A program made the translations under genes and the position numbers. DNA of 64,000 nt from Streptomyces sp. L-9-10 (lineage in GTDB: Bacteria; Actinomycetota; Actinomycetes; Streptomycetales; Streptomycetaceae): assembly GCF_004151105.1 (NCBI RefSeq), contig NZ_PHRF01000095.1:124001-188000 (forward strand), read 5' to 3'. Under the pieces are notes generated by a model. The model did not search any database. It saw only the letters and a program-made list of their open reading frames with translations, and was not told where the DNA came from. The stretch's first letter is position 1. Every line of letters begins with the position of its first letter. Positions 40,323-49,790 of this stretch are shown piece by piece.

Positions 40323-41756
40323 TCAACGCGCGGGTCCTGTCCCGGGCCCGGGGGCGGCAAGCTCGGGCCCGGGGCCGGCGAGCTCGCTCCAGAGGTGGGC
40401 GGTCGTCTCCACACCTTTGAGGAGCAGGTCGAGCTCGACCTTCTCGTTCGGCGCGTGCCAGCCGTCAGACGGTACGGAGATCCCCAGGAACAGCACCGGG
40501 GCACCGAGCACGTCCTGGAGGTCGGCGGCCGGTCCCGAGCCGCCCTCCCTGGTGAAGCGGATCTTCTGCCCGAAGGCGCGGCCCATGGCCCGTACGACCG
40601 ACTGGAGCGCGGGATGGTCCAGCGGGGTCAGACAGGGGCGCGTGGCCGCGCCGAAGCTGATCCTGTGCCGGATGCCGGCCGGGATCCTGGCCTCGGCCCA
40701 GTCGCGTACGGACCGCTCGATACGGTCCGGGTCCTGGCCCGCGACCAGCCGGAACGAGAGTTTCAGCTGGGCGGAGGACGGGATGATCGTCTTGCCGCCC
40801 GGCCCCTGGTAGCCCCCGCCGATGCCGTTGACCTCGGCGGTCGGGCGGGCCCAGACCCGCTCCAGCGTGGAGAAGCCCGCCTCGCCGAGGGTGCCGTGCG
40901 ACATCGCCGTACGCAGCCACTCCTCCTCGTCGAAAGGCAGCTCCGCGATCAGGGCGCGCTCGGCCTCGGTGAGTTCGGCCACACCGTCGTAGAAGCCGGG
41001 GACCGTGACGCGCTCGTGCTCGTCGTGCAGGGCCGCGACGAGCCGGGCGGCGACGGTGGCCGGGTTCGGGACCGCTCCGCCGAAGGAACCGGAGTGGATG
41101 TCCTGGTCGGGGCCGTACAGCTCGATCTCGCAGTCGGCGAGCCCGCGCATGCCGGTGCAGACGGTGGGGGTGTCCGCCGACCACATGCCCGTGTCCGAGA
41201 CGATCACGACATCGGCGGCGAGGCGGCCGGCCCGCTCCTCGGCCAGCGCGCGGAAGTGCGGGGAGCCCGATTCCTCCTCGCCCTCGACGAGGAGCTTGAG
41301 GTGGACGGCGGGTGTGGTGCGGCCGGTGGCGGCGAGATGCGCCCGTACGCCCAGTGTGTGGAAGAACACCTGCCCCTTGTCGTCGGCGGCGCCGCGCGCG
41401 TACATACGGCCGTCCCGTACGACCGGCTCGAAGGGGTCGGTGTGCCAGCCGTCCCCGGAGGCGGCGGGCTGGACGTCGTGGTGGCCGTAGACCAGCACGG
41501 TCGGGGCGTCCGGGTCCTCGGAGGGCCACTCCGCGAAGACGGCGGGGGCGCCCGGGGTGTCCCAGATCTCGGTGACCGGAAACCCGGTCTCCTTGAGCTT
41601 CGCGGCGAGCCAGTCGGCACTGCGCCGCACGTCAGCGTCGTGGTCGGGGTCGGCGGACACGGAGGGGATGCGCAGCCAGTCGGCGAGGTCGGCGAGGAAG
41701 GCGGCGCGGTGGGTCTGGATGTACGTACGGACGACGCTGTCCGGGGTGTCGCTCAT
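40323..41756 (-). CDS. M20-family dipeptidase
   Basis: 477-residue zinc dipeptidase of the M20 (CNDP/PepV-like) family. Metal and catalytic motifs: VYGHHDVQP, YARGAADDKGQ, LLVEGEEESGSPH with the catalytic Glu, DIHSGSFGG in the lid domain and the C-terminal DGWHAPNEK histidine. No export signal. ATG at 41756 gives the standard N-terminus, although the frame is open upstream over the end of adnB. It is 19 bp downstream of adnB on the same strand. Confidence 0.93.
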   Translation of the reverse strand: MSDTPDSVVRTYIQTHRAAFLADLADWLRIPSVSADPDHDADVRRSADWLAAKLKETGFPVTEIWDTPGAPAVFAEWPSEDPDAPTVLVYGHHDVQPAASGDGWHTDPFEPVVRDGRMYARGAADDKGQVFFHTLGVRAHLAATGRTTPAVHLKLLVEGEEESGSPHFRALAEERAGRLAADVVIVSDTGMWSADTPTVCTGMRGLADCEIELYGPDQDIHSGSFGGAVPNPATVAARLVAALHDEHERVTVPGFYDGVAELTEAERALIAELPFDEEEWLRTAMSHGTLGEAGFSTLERVWARPTAEVNGIGGGYQGPGGKTIIPSSAQLKLSFRLVAGQDPDRIERSVRDWAEARIPAGIRHRISFGAATRPCLTPLDHPALQSVVRAMGRAFGQKIRFTREGGSGPAADLQDVLGAPVLFLGISVPSDGWHAPNEKVELDLLLKGVETTAHLWSELAGPGPELAAPGPGTGPAR

Positions 41757-41775
41757 GATGTCGAGCCTAACGGGC

Positions 41776-44700
41776 TCAGACTGCCCTCCCGTCTGCCGGT
41801 TGTGAGGATCGCTCGTCCGTGGGTGTGTCCCGGGTCTCGTGCGTGCGCCCCGGGTCGGGCCCGTCCATGCCGCTTGAGACCTCTGCCCCGGTTTCGGCTT
41901 CGGCTTCGGTGAGGAGCCGCTCCAGCTCCGGGCGGCCGGGGAGACGGCCGGGACGGACGACCTCCCCGGTCCGCACATACAGGAACGTCGCCATGACCGC
42001 GGTCGGCGGGAGGCCGTGCCGCTCGGCCCAGGCCAGCCGGTAGACGGCGAGCTGGAGGGGGTCCGCCGTCCCCGCACGGCCGGTCTTCCAGTCGACGATC
42101 TCGTACGTGAAGGTCTCCGCGCCGGTCGCGGGGTCGGTGTGGACATGGCGGTAGACGGCGTCGATACGGCCCCTGATCACCCGGCCCGCGAGGGTGAACT
42201 GGAACGGTTCCTCCACGCGGTACGGCGTGCGCCGGGCGTACGGCGTGAGCTCGAACGCCTCCTTGAGCGCGGCCAGATCACGTTCGTCCACGATCTCCGG
42301 CTCGTCGTCCTCGCCGCCGGGCAGCTCGTCGGGGCCGAGCATCGGGAGCGGCAGTTCCTCGAACCGCGACTCCACCCAGGCGTGGAACCGCGTGCCCCTG
42401 CGGGCGGCGGGCCGTGGCGGACGCGGCATGGGCCGGGCCAGTTCCTGGGCGAAGCCGTCGGGGTCGGCGGCGAGCCGCAGCAGCTGGGAGGCGGAGAGCG
42501 ACGGCGGTACGGGGACGTCGCGGACGGTGGCGCGGGCACGGCTCAGCTCACCGGCGAGGGCGTCGAGATCGCGGTCCCAGGAGGCGAGGGTGCGGCTCTC
42601 TTCCGGGGTGAGGCGCGGGTGGCCGGAACGGGTCTGCCCGGCCTGCCGGGGACCGGGAACTGCGGCCGTGGAGCGGGCACCGGAGGCGCCGGGAGCGTCG
42701 GCAGCGGGGGCGGGAACAGAGGCGGGGGCGGGGGCGGTCGTCCAGGCGTCCCAGTCGGACAGATCGGCATCGGACAGGTCGGCATCGAGTAGACCGGCAT
42801 CGGACAGCTCCCCGTCGGGCAGTTCCCCGCCCGACGGGTCGGCATCGCCCGACAGTTCGGCGTCGGTGTCGGCATCGGCGTCGAAGGGGTCCTCGTCCTG
42901 CGACTCGCCGTCGAACGGTTCGGCATGATCCGGAACATATAGCTCCGGTTCGTCCGGCTCCGGTTCGTATGCGTACAGCTCCGCGTCGGCCGGCTCATCG
43001 CGCTCGGCCGCCCCCACCGCCTCCGCCGACTCGGCCCGCCCGCCCCCGTCGCTCCCCAGCTCCTCCAGATACGACAGCACCGTGTCCGCCGCCGCGCGCC
43101 TGCGGGTCAGCGACGGTCCGTCCAGCGGCAGCGGCCAGGCGTGGGAGACGCCCTCCGTCCGCAGGGCCGGGTTGTCCTCCGACTCCTCCGGTTCGTCCGC
43201 CCATGCCTCGATCTCGCCGAAGCCCTCCACGCAGTGGTCGTAAAGGGCGTGCAGGAAATCGGACGGTCCCCTCGGCCGCTTCTGCGTGGGCCCCCACCAG
43301 TGGCCCGAGCCGAGCAGCAGCGAGCGCGGGCGGGTGAACGTGACATAGCCGAGGCGCAGTTCCTCGGTGTGCTGGTGCGCCTTCATGGCCTCTTTGAAGG
43401 ACTTGAGGCCCTTCGCGTCCCAGGACATGATCTCCGGCAGGGTCGGCGCGTCCCCGCGCAGCGCGTGCGGGAGGACCTTCGGCTGGGACGTCCAGGACTC
43501 GCGCGCCTTGCCGTTGGGGAACTGTCCGGCGACCAGCCCCGGCACGGCGACGACATCCCACTCCAGCCCCTTGGACTTGTGGGCGGTGAGGACCTTCACC
43601 GTGTTCTCGCCGCCGGGCAGCGCGTTGTCCAGGCCCTTCTCGTACTGCGCGGCCGTACGCAGGAACGCCAGGAAGGCCAGCAGCCCGGCCTCGCCGTCGA
43701 GCGCCGCGAACGACGCGGCGATGTCGAGGAAGTTGCCCAGCGTCTCGCGGCGGCGGGCGGCCAGTGCGTGCGGGGAGGCGGAGAGCTCGACTTCCAGTCC
43801 GGTCGTGGCCAGGACGCGGTGCAGGACGTCCATCAGGGGGTCCGCGAGCGACCGGCGCAGCTCGCGCAGCTCTGTGGCGAGCCGGGCGAACCGGACCCGG
43901 GCGGCGGGGGAGAAGGGCAGTCCGTCCTCCGGCGCGCCCGCCTGTTCCAGGAAGGTGTCCAGGGCGTCGGCGAGCGAGATCACCTCCGCGGGGTCGGTGC
44001 CCTCGACCGCCGCGGCCAGCCGCGCGTCGGGGTCGTCGTCCCCGTCGGCGCCCGTACCCCGGTGGACCAGCAGCCGGGCCCGGCGGCCGAGCAGCGCCAG
44101 ATCGCGCGGTCCGATGCGCCAGCGCGGTCCGGTGAGCAGCCGTACGAGGGAGGCGTTGGCGCCGGGGTCCTGAAGGACCTCGCACATCGCCACCAGGTCG
44201 GCCACCTCGGGGAGATGGAGCAGCCCCGAGAGTCCGACGACCTCGACGGGCACATCGCGGGCCACCAGGGCGCCCTGGATCTCCGGGAAGTCCCCGGCCG
44301 TTCGGCACAGCACGGCGATCTCGGCGGGTTCCTTGCCCGTGCGCACCAGATGGGCGATCGAGTCCGCGAGCCAGTCGATCTCCTCCGCGTGCGTACGCAG
44401 CAGCGCGCAGCGCACCCCGCCGTCGCGCTCGGCGCCGGGCGCGGGGCGCAGCGCCTCCACGCCCTCGTGCATCGCGCGCAGCGGTCGCGCCAGGCCGTTG
44501 GCGAGGTCCAGCAGACGGCCGCCGCTGCGGCGGTTCTCACTGAGGGAGAAGCGGGCGGCCGGGCGGCCGTCGGCGTACGGGAAGTGGGCCGGGAAGTCGT
44601 CCAGGTTGGCGACTGAGGCGCCGCGCCAGCCGTAGATCGCCTGGCAGGGGTCACCGACGGCGGTGACCGCGTGTCCCGTGCCGCCGCCGAAGAGCCCGGA

Positions 44701-45576
44701 GAGCAGGAGCCGCTGCGCGACCGACGTGTCCTGGTACTCGTCGAGCAGGACGACCCGGAACTCGTCCCGGAGCAGGGCCCCGACCTCGGGTCTGGTGGTG
44801 GCGAGCTGGGCGGACAGGGCGATCTGGTCGCCGAAGTCGAGGAGATCGCGGGCGCTCTTGGCGGCGCGGTAGCGCCCGACCAGTTCGAGGAGTTCGCCAC
44901 GGGCGACAGCGGTCTCCGGGACGTTGCGCAGCTCGGCGTTGCTGAGCCGCGCGCCCTCCAGGGTGCGCAGCAGGTCGGTGTCGTACGCGCCGAGCCGCGC
45001 GGGCCCGACCAGGTGCTCGGCCAGCTCGGCGTCGAGCGCGAGCAGATCGCTGACCAGCGCGGGAAGTGTCTTGGTCAGCGCCGGATACGGTCCCGGCGCG
45101 TCCCGCAGCACTCGGGCGGCGAGCTGGAAGCGGGTGGCGTCCGCGAGCAGCCGGGCGGTCGGCTCCAGACCGATGCGCAGACCGTGGTCGGTGAGCAGCC
45201 GCCCCGCGAAGGCGTGGTACGTGGAGATGCTGGGCTCGCCGGGAGGGTTCTCGGGGTCGATGGCGTCGGGGTCGGTGACTCCGGCCCGTACGAGCGCCGT
45301 GCGCACTCGCTCGGCCAGCTCGCCCGCCGCCTTGTTGGTGAACGTCAGCCCCAGGACCTGTTCGGGGGCGACCTGTCCGCTGCCCACCAGCCACACCACC
45401 CGGGCGGCCATCACCGTCGTCTTGCCGGAACCGGCTCCGGCCACGATGACCTGCGGGGCGGGCGGCGCCGTAATGCAGGCCGTCTGCTCCGGGGTGAAGG
45501 GAATCCCGAGAAGCTCCTTGAGCTGCTCGGGATCGGTGAGATGTACGGACACCTCAGGGAGGCTATCCGGCACCAC
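41776..45576 (-). CDS. adnB: Helicase-nuclease subunit AdnB
   Basis: 1266-residue SF1A helicase fused to a RecB-type nuclease. Walker A VAGAGSGKT (Lys52), VVLLDEYQDTS, VGDPCQAIYGWRG and FTRPRSLLL-type motif VI are present, and the C-terminus has a PD-(D/E)XK site (YEIVDWKTGRAG). With AdnA it forms the actinobacterial double-strand-break resection motor, equivalent to RecBCD/AddAB. Residues about 890-990 are an acidic, Asp/Ser-rich low-complexity insert built of five-residue repeats. GTG at 45576 is the longest start; GTG at 45552 is a reasonable alternative. Confidence 0.93.
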   Translation of the reverse strand: MVPDSLPEVSVHLTDPEQLKELLGIPFTPEQTACITAPPAPQVIVAGAGSGKTTVMAARVVWLVGSGQVAPEQVLGLTFTNKAAGELAERVRTALVRAGVTDPDAIDPENPPGEPSISTYHAFAGRLLTDHGLRIGLEPTARLLADATRFQLAARVLRDAPGPYPALTKTLPALVSDLLALDAELAEHLVGPARLGAYDTDLLRTLEGARLSNAELRNVPETAVARGELLELVGRYRAAKSARDLLDFGDQIALSAQLATTRPEVGALLRDEFRVVLLDEYQDTSVAQRLLLSGLFGGGTGHAVTAVGDPCQAIYGWRGASVANLDDFPAHFPYADGRPAARFSLSENRRSGGRLLDLANGLARPLRAMHEGVEALRPAPGAERDGGVRCALLRTHAEEIDWLADSIAHLVRTGKEPAEIAVLCRTAGDFPEIQGALVARDVPVEVVGLSGLLHLPEVADLVAMCEVLQDPGANASLVRLLTGPRWRIGPRDLALLGRRARLLVHRGTGADGDDDPDARLAAAVEGTDPAEVISLADALDTFLEQAGAPEDGLPFSPAARVRFARLATELRELRRSLADPLMDVLHRVLATTGLEVELSASPHALAARRRETLGNFLDIAASFAALDGEAGLLAFLAFLRTAAQYEKGLDNALPGGENTVKVLTAHKSKGLEWDVVAVPGLVAGQFPNGKARESWTSQPKVLPHALRGDAPTLPEIMSWDAKGLKSFKEAMKAHQHTEELRLGYVTFTRPRSLLLGSGHWWGPTQKRPRGPSDFLHALYDHCVEGFGEIEAWADEPEESEDNPALRTEGVSHAWPLPLDGPSLTRRRAAADTVLSYLEELGSDGGGRAESAEAVGAAERDEPADAELYAYEPEPDEPELYVPDHAEPFDGESQDEDPFDADADTDAELSGDADPSGGELPDGELSDAGLLDADLSDADLSDWDAWTTAPAPASVPAPAADAPGASGARSTAAVPGPRQAGQTRSGHPRLTPEESRTLASWDRDLDALAGELSRARATVRDVPVPPSLSASQLLRLAADPDGFAQELARPMPRPPRPAARRGTRFHAWVESRFEELPLPMLGPDELPGGEDDEPEIVDERDLAALKEAFELTPYARRTPYRVEEPFQFTLAGRVIRGRIDAVYRHVHTDPATGAETFTYEIVDWKTGRAGTADPLQLAVYRLAWAERHGLPPTAVMATFLYVRTGEVVRPGRLPGRPELERLLTEAEAETGAEVSSGMDGPDPGRTHETRDTPTDERSSQPADGRAV

Positions 45577-45611
45577 TGACAGCGGGGTGGGGTGGCCTCG
45601 CGGGCGCGGCC

Positions 45612-45698
45612 TCAGATGACGCGGCCGACCCTTATGACGAGGACGCCGATGGTCTCACTGTCCACCTCGTAGAGCACACGCCAGTCACCGACCGGCAG
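45612..45698 (-). pseudogene. C-terminal stub of a RelE-type toxin
   Basis: A 28-codon frame beginning LPVGDWRVLYEVDSETIGVL and ending at the TGA at 45612 matches the C-terminal strand region of RelE/ParE toxins (RVGDWRVLYEV...VLVIRVG). It overlaps the end of the antitoxin gene in another frame. The N-terminal two-thirds of the toxin is missing, so a deletion has joined the antitoxin gene to the toxin stub. Confidence 0.75.
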
Positions 45699-45969
45699 AC
45701 GTCAGCGCCTGGGCGTCTTCTGCTTCCAGTTGGGCCATGAACTCGTCATGCGTAATCCTCGGCCCGGTGGGCTCGGCCTTGCGCGCCTCAAGTTCCGCGA
45801 TATCGACTTCGTCGCGGATGCGACGCGGCTCTTCCAGTTCCTCTACCGACACCAGAGCAGCCGCAGGCCGGCCGTATTCGCTGATCACGATCTCCGCGTG
45901 GCCGTACCGCACTCGGGCGACGAGTCGCCCGAGCTGATTGCGGGCTTCGACAAGGGGAGATGTCTCCAT
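45685..45969 (-). CDS. Phd/YefM-type antitoxin, orphan
   Basis: A 94-residue Phd/YefM-family antitoxin: METSPLVEARNQLGRLVARV followed by ISEYGRPAAALVSVEEL is the typical DNA-binding N-terminal fold, and the acidic C-terminal half (DIAELEARKAE) is the usual toxin-binding tail. The last codons run into the RelE stub, so the natural C-terminus may be altered. It sits between adnB and adnA, an unusual place for a toxin-antitoxin module. No clear ribosome site; possibly leaderless. Confidence 0.8.
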   Translation of the reverse strand: METSPLVEARNQLGRLVARVRYGHAEIVISEYGRPAAALVSVEELEEPRRIRDEVDIAELEARKAEPTGPRITHDEFMAQLEAEDAQALTSAGR

Positions 45970-46062
45970 GCGAAAACCGTACAGACCAGCAGGTGAGCCC
46001 AACCTCAGAACGGGCAGACCTCAGAGATATTCGCCCATACGAGTTAGCTTGTCGCCTTATCC

Positions 46063-49000
46063 TCAATGCACGACCTGCTGCCCCTCCGGTTGCGCGCTGC
46101 ACGACGCGCGGAACGCGCAGTGGCCGCAGTGCTGGCCGGTCGTGGGGGTGAAGCGTTCGTCGAGTACGCGGCCCGCCGCCGTGGTCAGGAGCTCACCGAC
46201 CCACTCCCCTCCCAGCGGCTCCTGGGCCTGGACCTTGGGGAGATCCTCGCCGCCCTCCTTCTTGGGCGCGGCCTGGCGCAGCTGTACGAGTTCCGCGCCG
46301 CCCGGCTCCGGGCGGCGGCCGTCGAAGACCTCGTCCAGCGCGCCTTCGCGCACCGCCAGCTGGTAGACGGCGAGCTGGGGGTGGTGGGCGACCTCGTCCT
46401 TGGTCGGGGCCCGCTTTCCGGTCTTGAAGTCGACGACATAGGCGCGGCCTTCCGCGTCCTTCTCGACGCGGTCCATGGAGCCCCGGATACGTACCTCGTA
46501 CGTGCCCGCTTCGAGGGTGACGTCGAATCCGTGCTCCGTGGCGGCGGGCGTACGGCCGCGGTCCATGACGTGCCAGCGCAGGAAGCGTTCGAGCGCGACC
46601 CTCGCCTGTGCCTTCTCCTGCTGGGACTTCCAGGGGGCGTCGAAGGCGAGCGCGTCCCATACGGAGTCCAGCCGCTCCATCAGGACGTCGAGATCGGCGG
46701 GGGTACGGCCGGAGGCCACCTCGTCGGCCAGGACATGGACGACGTTTCCGAACCCCTGGGCGGCCGTGGCGGGCGCGTCGGCCTTCACCTCGCGCCCCAG
46801 GAACCACTGGAGTGCGCAGGTGTTCGCCAGTTGGTCGAGGGCGCTGCCGGAGAGCGCGACGGGCTGGTCACGGTCGCGCAGCGGGACCGTGCTGTGCGTC
46901 GGCTCGTACAGACCCCACCAGCGGTGCGGATGCGCGGCCGGGACGAGCGCCTGGCCGTCCTCGTCGCTGAGCGCCGCGAGCCGGGCGAGCCGGCGGGCGG
47001 CGGCGTCACGGAGCGCCGGGGACGCCTCCGGGTCGACGGTGGTGGCGCGCAGTTCGGCGACGAGCGCGGCGACGGCGAGCGGGCGGCGGGGGCGGCCGGT
47101 GATGTCCCTGGGATCCACGCCGAGTTCGGTGAGGAAGCGCGAGGGCTGGTCGCCGTCGTCGGCAGGGGCCTTGACGGCGGTCACGACCAGCCGGTCGCGG
47201 GCGCGGGTCGCGGCCACGTAGAACAGCCTGCGCTCCTCCGTGAGAAGCGCGCCGGGGGACAACGGCTCGGCCAGTCCGTCGCGGCCGATCCTGTCCGCCT
47301 CCAGGAGGGAACCGCGCCGCCGCAGGTCGGGCCAGAGCCCCTCCTGCACCCCGGCGACGACGACAAGGCGCCATTCGAGCCCCTTCGAGCGGTGCGCCGT
47401 CATCAGCCGTACGGCGTCGGGGCGTACGGCCCTACGGCTGAGCGTGTCGGCGGCGATGTCCTGGGCGTCGAGCTCCTCCAGGAAGTTCAGCGCGCCCCTG
47501 CCGCCGGTGCGCTCCTCCGCGCGCGCGGCGGCGTCGAAGAGGGCGCATACGGCGTCGAGATCGCGGTCGGCGTTACGGCCGCCCGCGCCGCCGCGCAACG
47601 CGGAGCGTTCGAGCCTGCCCGGCCAAGGGGTGCCGTCCCACAGCTCCCAGAGGGCTTCCTCCGCGGTGCCGCCGCCTTCGAGCAGCTCACGCGCCTTGCG
47701 CAGCAGCGCGCCGAGCCGCTGTGCGCCTCGGGCGTACGCCGGGTCGTGCGCCACCAGCCGCTCGGGCTCGGCGAGCGCCCGCGCGAGCAGGGCATCCGAC
47801 GCGGCGGGGAGCCGGTTGCCGCCGGCCCGCTCCTCGTCGCGCAGCGCCCGCCCGAGCCGGCGCAGATCGGCGGCGTCCATACCGCCGAGGGGGGAGGCGA
47901 GGAGATCGAGGGCGGTCTCGACGTCGAGCCAGGAGGTGACGGGAGCGGCGGGCTCGGCGGAGACGGGCTCGGCAGACGCGGCCTCGGTGGAGACGGGCTC
48001 GGCGGACGCAGGCTCGGTGGAGACGGGCCCGACAGAGGCAGGCTCGGCGGAGACGGGCTCGGCGGACGCAGGCTCGGTGGAGACGGGCTCGGCCCCGGCG
48101 GCCCGTGGGTCGGGCGCGGCCTCCTCCCGTACGTCCTCCCGCGACGGTCGGCGGATCGCCGCCTCCGCCACCGCGCGCAGCGCCGTCAGCAGCGGCGCCA
48201 CCGCCGGTTCATGGCGAAGGGGAAGATCGTCGCCGTCGATCTCCAGAGGGACGCCCGCCGAGGTCAGGGCGCGCCTGATCGACGGGATCGTACGGCCGCC
48301 CGCGCGTACCAGCACCGCCATGTCCCGCCACGGAACGCCGTCCTCCAGATGCGCGCGGCGCAGGATGTCCGCGATGTTGTCCAGCTCTGTCGACGGCGTC
48401 GGGAACGTGTACGCCTCGACGGAACCGCCCGTACGCACCGCCGCCGGCTCGCGGTGCGTCCGTACCTTCTCGGCGGGCAGCCGGGGAAGCGGCATACGGC
48501 GGGTCAGCAGCCGGGTCGCCGTCAGCAGGTGATCACCGGAGCGCCGGGAGGTGGTGAGGACCTCCACCGGCGCCGGCCGTCCGTCCCGCCGGGGGAAGGC
48601 GTACGGGAAGTCGAGGATGCCGTTCACATCGGCGCCCCGGAAGGCGTAGATCGACTGGTCCGGATCGCCGAACGCGACCAGCGTGCGCCCCCGGCCCGCC
48701 AGCGCGCGCAACAGCCGGACCTGCGCCGGGTCGGTGTCCTGGTACTCGTCGACGAACACCGCGTCGTACCGCTCCATCAGCCGCGCCCCGACCTCCGGGC
48801 GCCCCGCGAGCAGCACCGCCCGGTGGACCAGCTCCGCGTAGTCGAGCACCCCCTGCATGTCCAGGTTGTCCAGATACTCGGCGAGGAAGGCCGCGGCCGC
48901 CGACCAGTCGGGACGGCCCGTGCGCCGCGCGAACGCGGCCAGCGCGTCGGGGCCGAGGCCCAGTTCCCGGCTGCGGGCGAGCACGGCCCGTACCTCGTCG

Positions 49001-49548
49001 GCGAAGCCGCGCGTGGTGAGGCACGCCCGCAGCTCGTCCGGCCACCGGACGCGTCCGCGCCCCGCCCGCTCCAGATCGAGCTGGCCCGCGAGGAGATCGC
49101 GTACGGCGACGTCCTGCTCGGGACCGGAGAGCAGCCGTAGAGGTTCGGTGAAGAGTTCGGCCTCCTGGTGGGCGCGGATCAGGGCGTAGCAGAAGGAGTG
49201 GAAGGTGGTCGCCTGCGGACCGCGTCTGCCGCCGAGCCGGACCGCCATCCGGTCGCGCAGTTCCACGGCGGCTTTGCGGCTGAAGGTCAGCACCAGGATC
49301 CGTTCGGGGTCGGCGCCCCGGCCGACCCGTGCGGCGACCGACTCCACGAGCGTGGTGGTCTTGCCCGTACCGGGACCGGCCAGCACAAGCAACGGTCCGG
49401 TCTCGTGGTCAACCACCCCGCGCTGCGCTGCGTCCAGCCAAGGAGGGTCCACCGGGACCGGCGGGGTACGCACCAGTCGGTACGCGCCCGTGGGCCGCTG
49501 CCGTACCCGACGGTGCGGGGTACGTCCGGTGGAAGAGGAGGAGCTCAC
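46063..49548 (-). CDS. adnA: Helicase-nuclease subunit AdnA
   Basis: 1161-residue SF1A helicase with Walker A LAGPGTGKT (Lys63), VFVDEYQDTDP, GDPDQSIYAFRGAD and a RecB-type nuclease (YVVDFKTGKRAP) followed by Fe-S cysteines HCGHCAFRASC; the upstream partner cysteine is in NTCALQWFLG. This matches the mycobacterial AdnA subunit. Between residues about 480 and 540 lies a degenerate repeat of EPVSxEPASA units encoded by 15-bp tandem repeats. GTG at 49548 gives the family-like start MSSSSS. It is separated from adnB by an orphan antitoxin gene. Confidence 0.92.
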   Translation of the reverse strand: MSSSSSTGRTPHRRVRQRPTGAYRLVRTPPVPVDPPWLDAAQRGVVDHETGPLLVLAGPGTGKTTTLVESVAARVGRGADPERILVLTFSRKAAVELRDRMAVRLGGRRGPQATTFHSFCYALIRAHQEAELFTEPLRLLSGPEQDVAVRDLLAGQLDLERAGRGRVRWPDELRACLTTRGFADEVRAVLARSRELGLGPDALAAFARRTGRPDWSAAAAFLAEYLDNLDMQGVLDYAELVHRAVLLAGRPEVGARLMERYDAVFVDEYQDTDPAQVRLLRALAGRGRTLVAFGDPDQSIYAFRGADVNGILDFPYAFPRRDGRPAPVEVLTTSRRSGDHLLTATRLLTRRMPLPRLPAEKVRTHREPAAVRTGGSVEAYTFPTPSTELDNIADILRRAHLEDGVPWRDMAVLVRAGGRTIPSIRRALTSAGVPLEIDGDDLPLRHEPAVAPLLTALRAVAEAAIRRPSREDVREEAAPDPRAAGAEPVSTEPASAEPVSAEPASVGPVSTEPASAEPVSTEAASAEPVSAEPAAPVTSWLDVETALDLLASPLGGMDAADLRRLGRALRDEERAGGNRLPAASDALLARALAEPERLVAHDPAYARGAQRLGALLRKARELLEGGGTAEEALWELWDGTPWPGRLERSALRGGAGGRNADRDLDAVCALFDAAARAEERTGGRGALNFLEELDAQDIAADTLSRRAVRPDAVRLMTAHRSKGLEWRLVVVAGVQEGLWPDLRRRGSLLEADRIGRDGLAEPLSPGALLTEERRLFYVAATRARDRLVVTAVKAPADDGDQPSRFLTELGVDPRDITGRPRRPLAVAALVAELRATTVDPEASPALRDAAARRLARLAALSDEDGQALVPAAHPHRWWGLYEPTHSTVPLRDRDQPVALSGSALDQLANTCALQWFLGREVKADAPATAAQGFGNVVHVLADEVASGRTPADLDVLMERLDSVWDALAFDAPWKSQQEKAQARVALERFLRWHVMDRGRTPAATEHGFDVTLEAGTYEVRIRGSMDRVEKDAEGRAYVVDFKTGKRAPTKDEVAHHPQLAVYQLAVREGALDEVFDGRRPEPGGAELVQLRQAAPKKEGGEDLPKVQAQEPLGGEWVGELLTTAAGRVLDERFTPTTGQHCGHCAFRASCSAQPEGQQVVH
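47938..48096. repeat. 15-bp minisatellite inside adnA
   Basis: About ten degenerate 15-bp units, each containing GGCTCGG, encode alternating EPVS(T/A) and EPAS(A/V) pentapeptides on the minus strand. All units keep frame. The repeat maps to a linker in the helicase, so copy number should be free to vary. Confidence 0.9.
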
Positions 49549-49790
49549 GTGGTTCGCCGGTCCTGGAGAAGGTGCTGGTGGTGACGGTGCCGGAGGCGCT
49601 GACGGTGACCCGTGCCCCGGCCGGGGCACGGGTGGCGCGTGCCGGTGACGCTACGCCGCCGGGCGCCCGGGACGCATGCGCTCCGTTCCGCCCGCGGCGG
49701 CCGGCCCGGCGACGCGTTCCGCTCCGTCGTCCTCACGCGCGGCCGCGGGGGCGGCGCACCACCCCTCGCCCGCCCGAATGGCGGAAGCTG

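Noticed and set aside
47938..48096. CRISPR-like array
   Set aside because: The units are contiguous, degenerate and 15 bp long, in frame with adnA, with no spacers.
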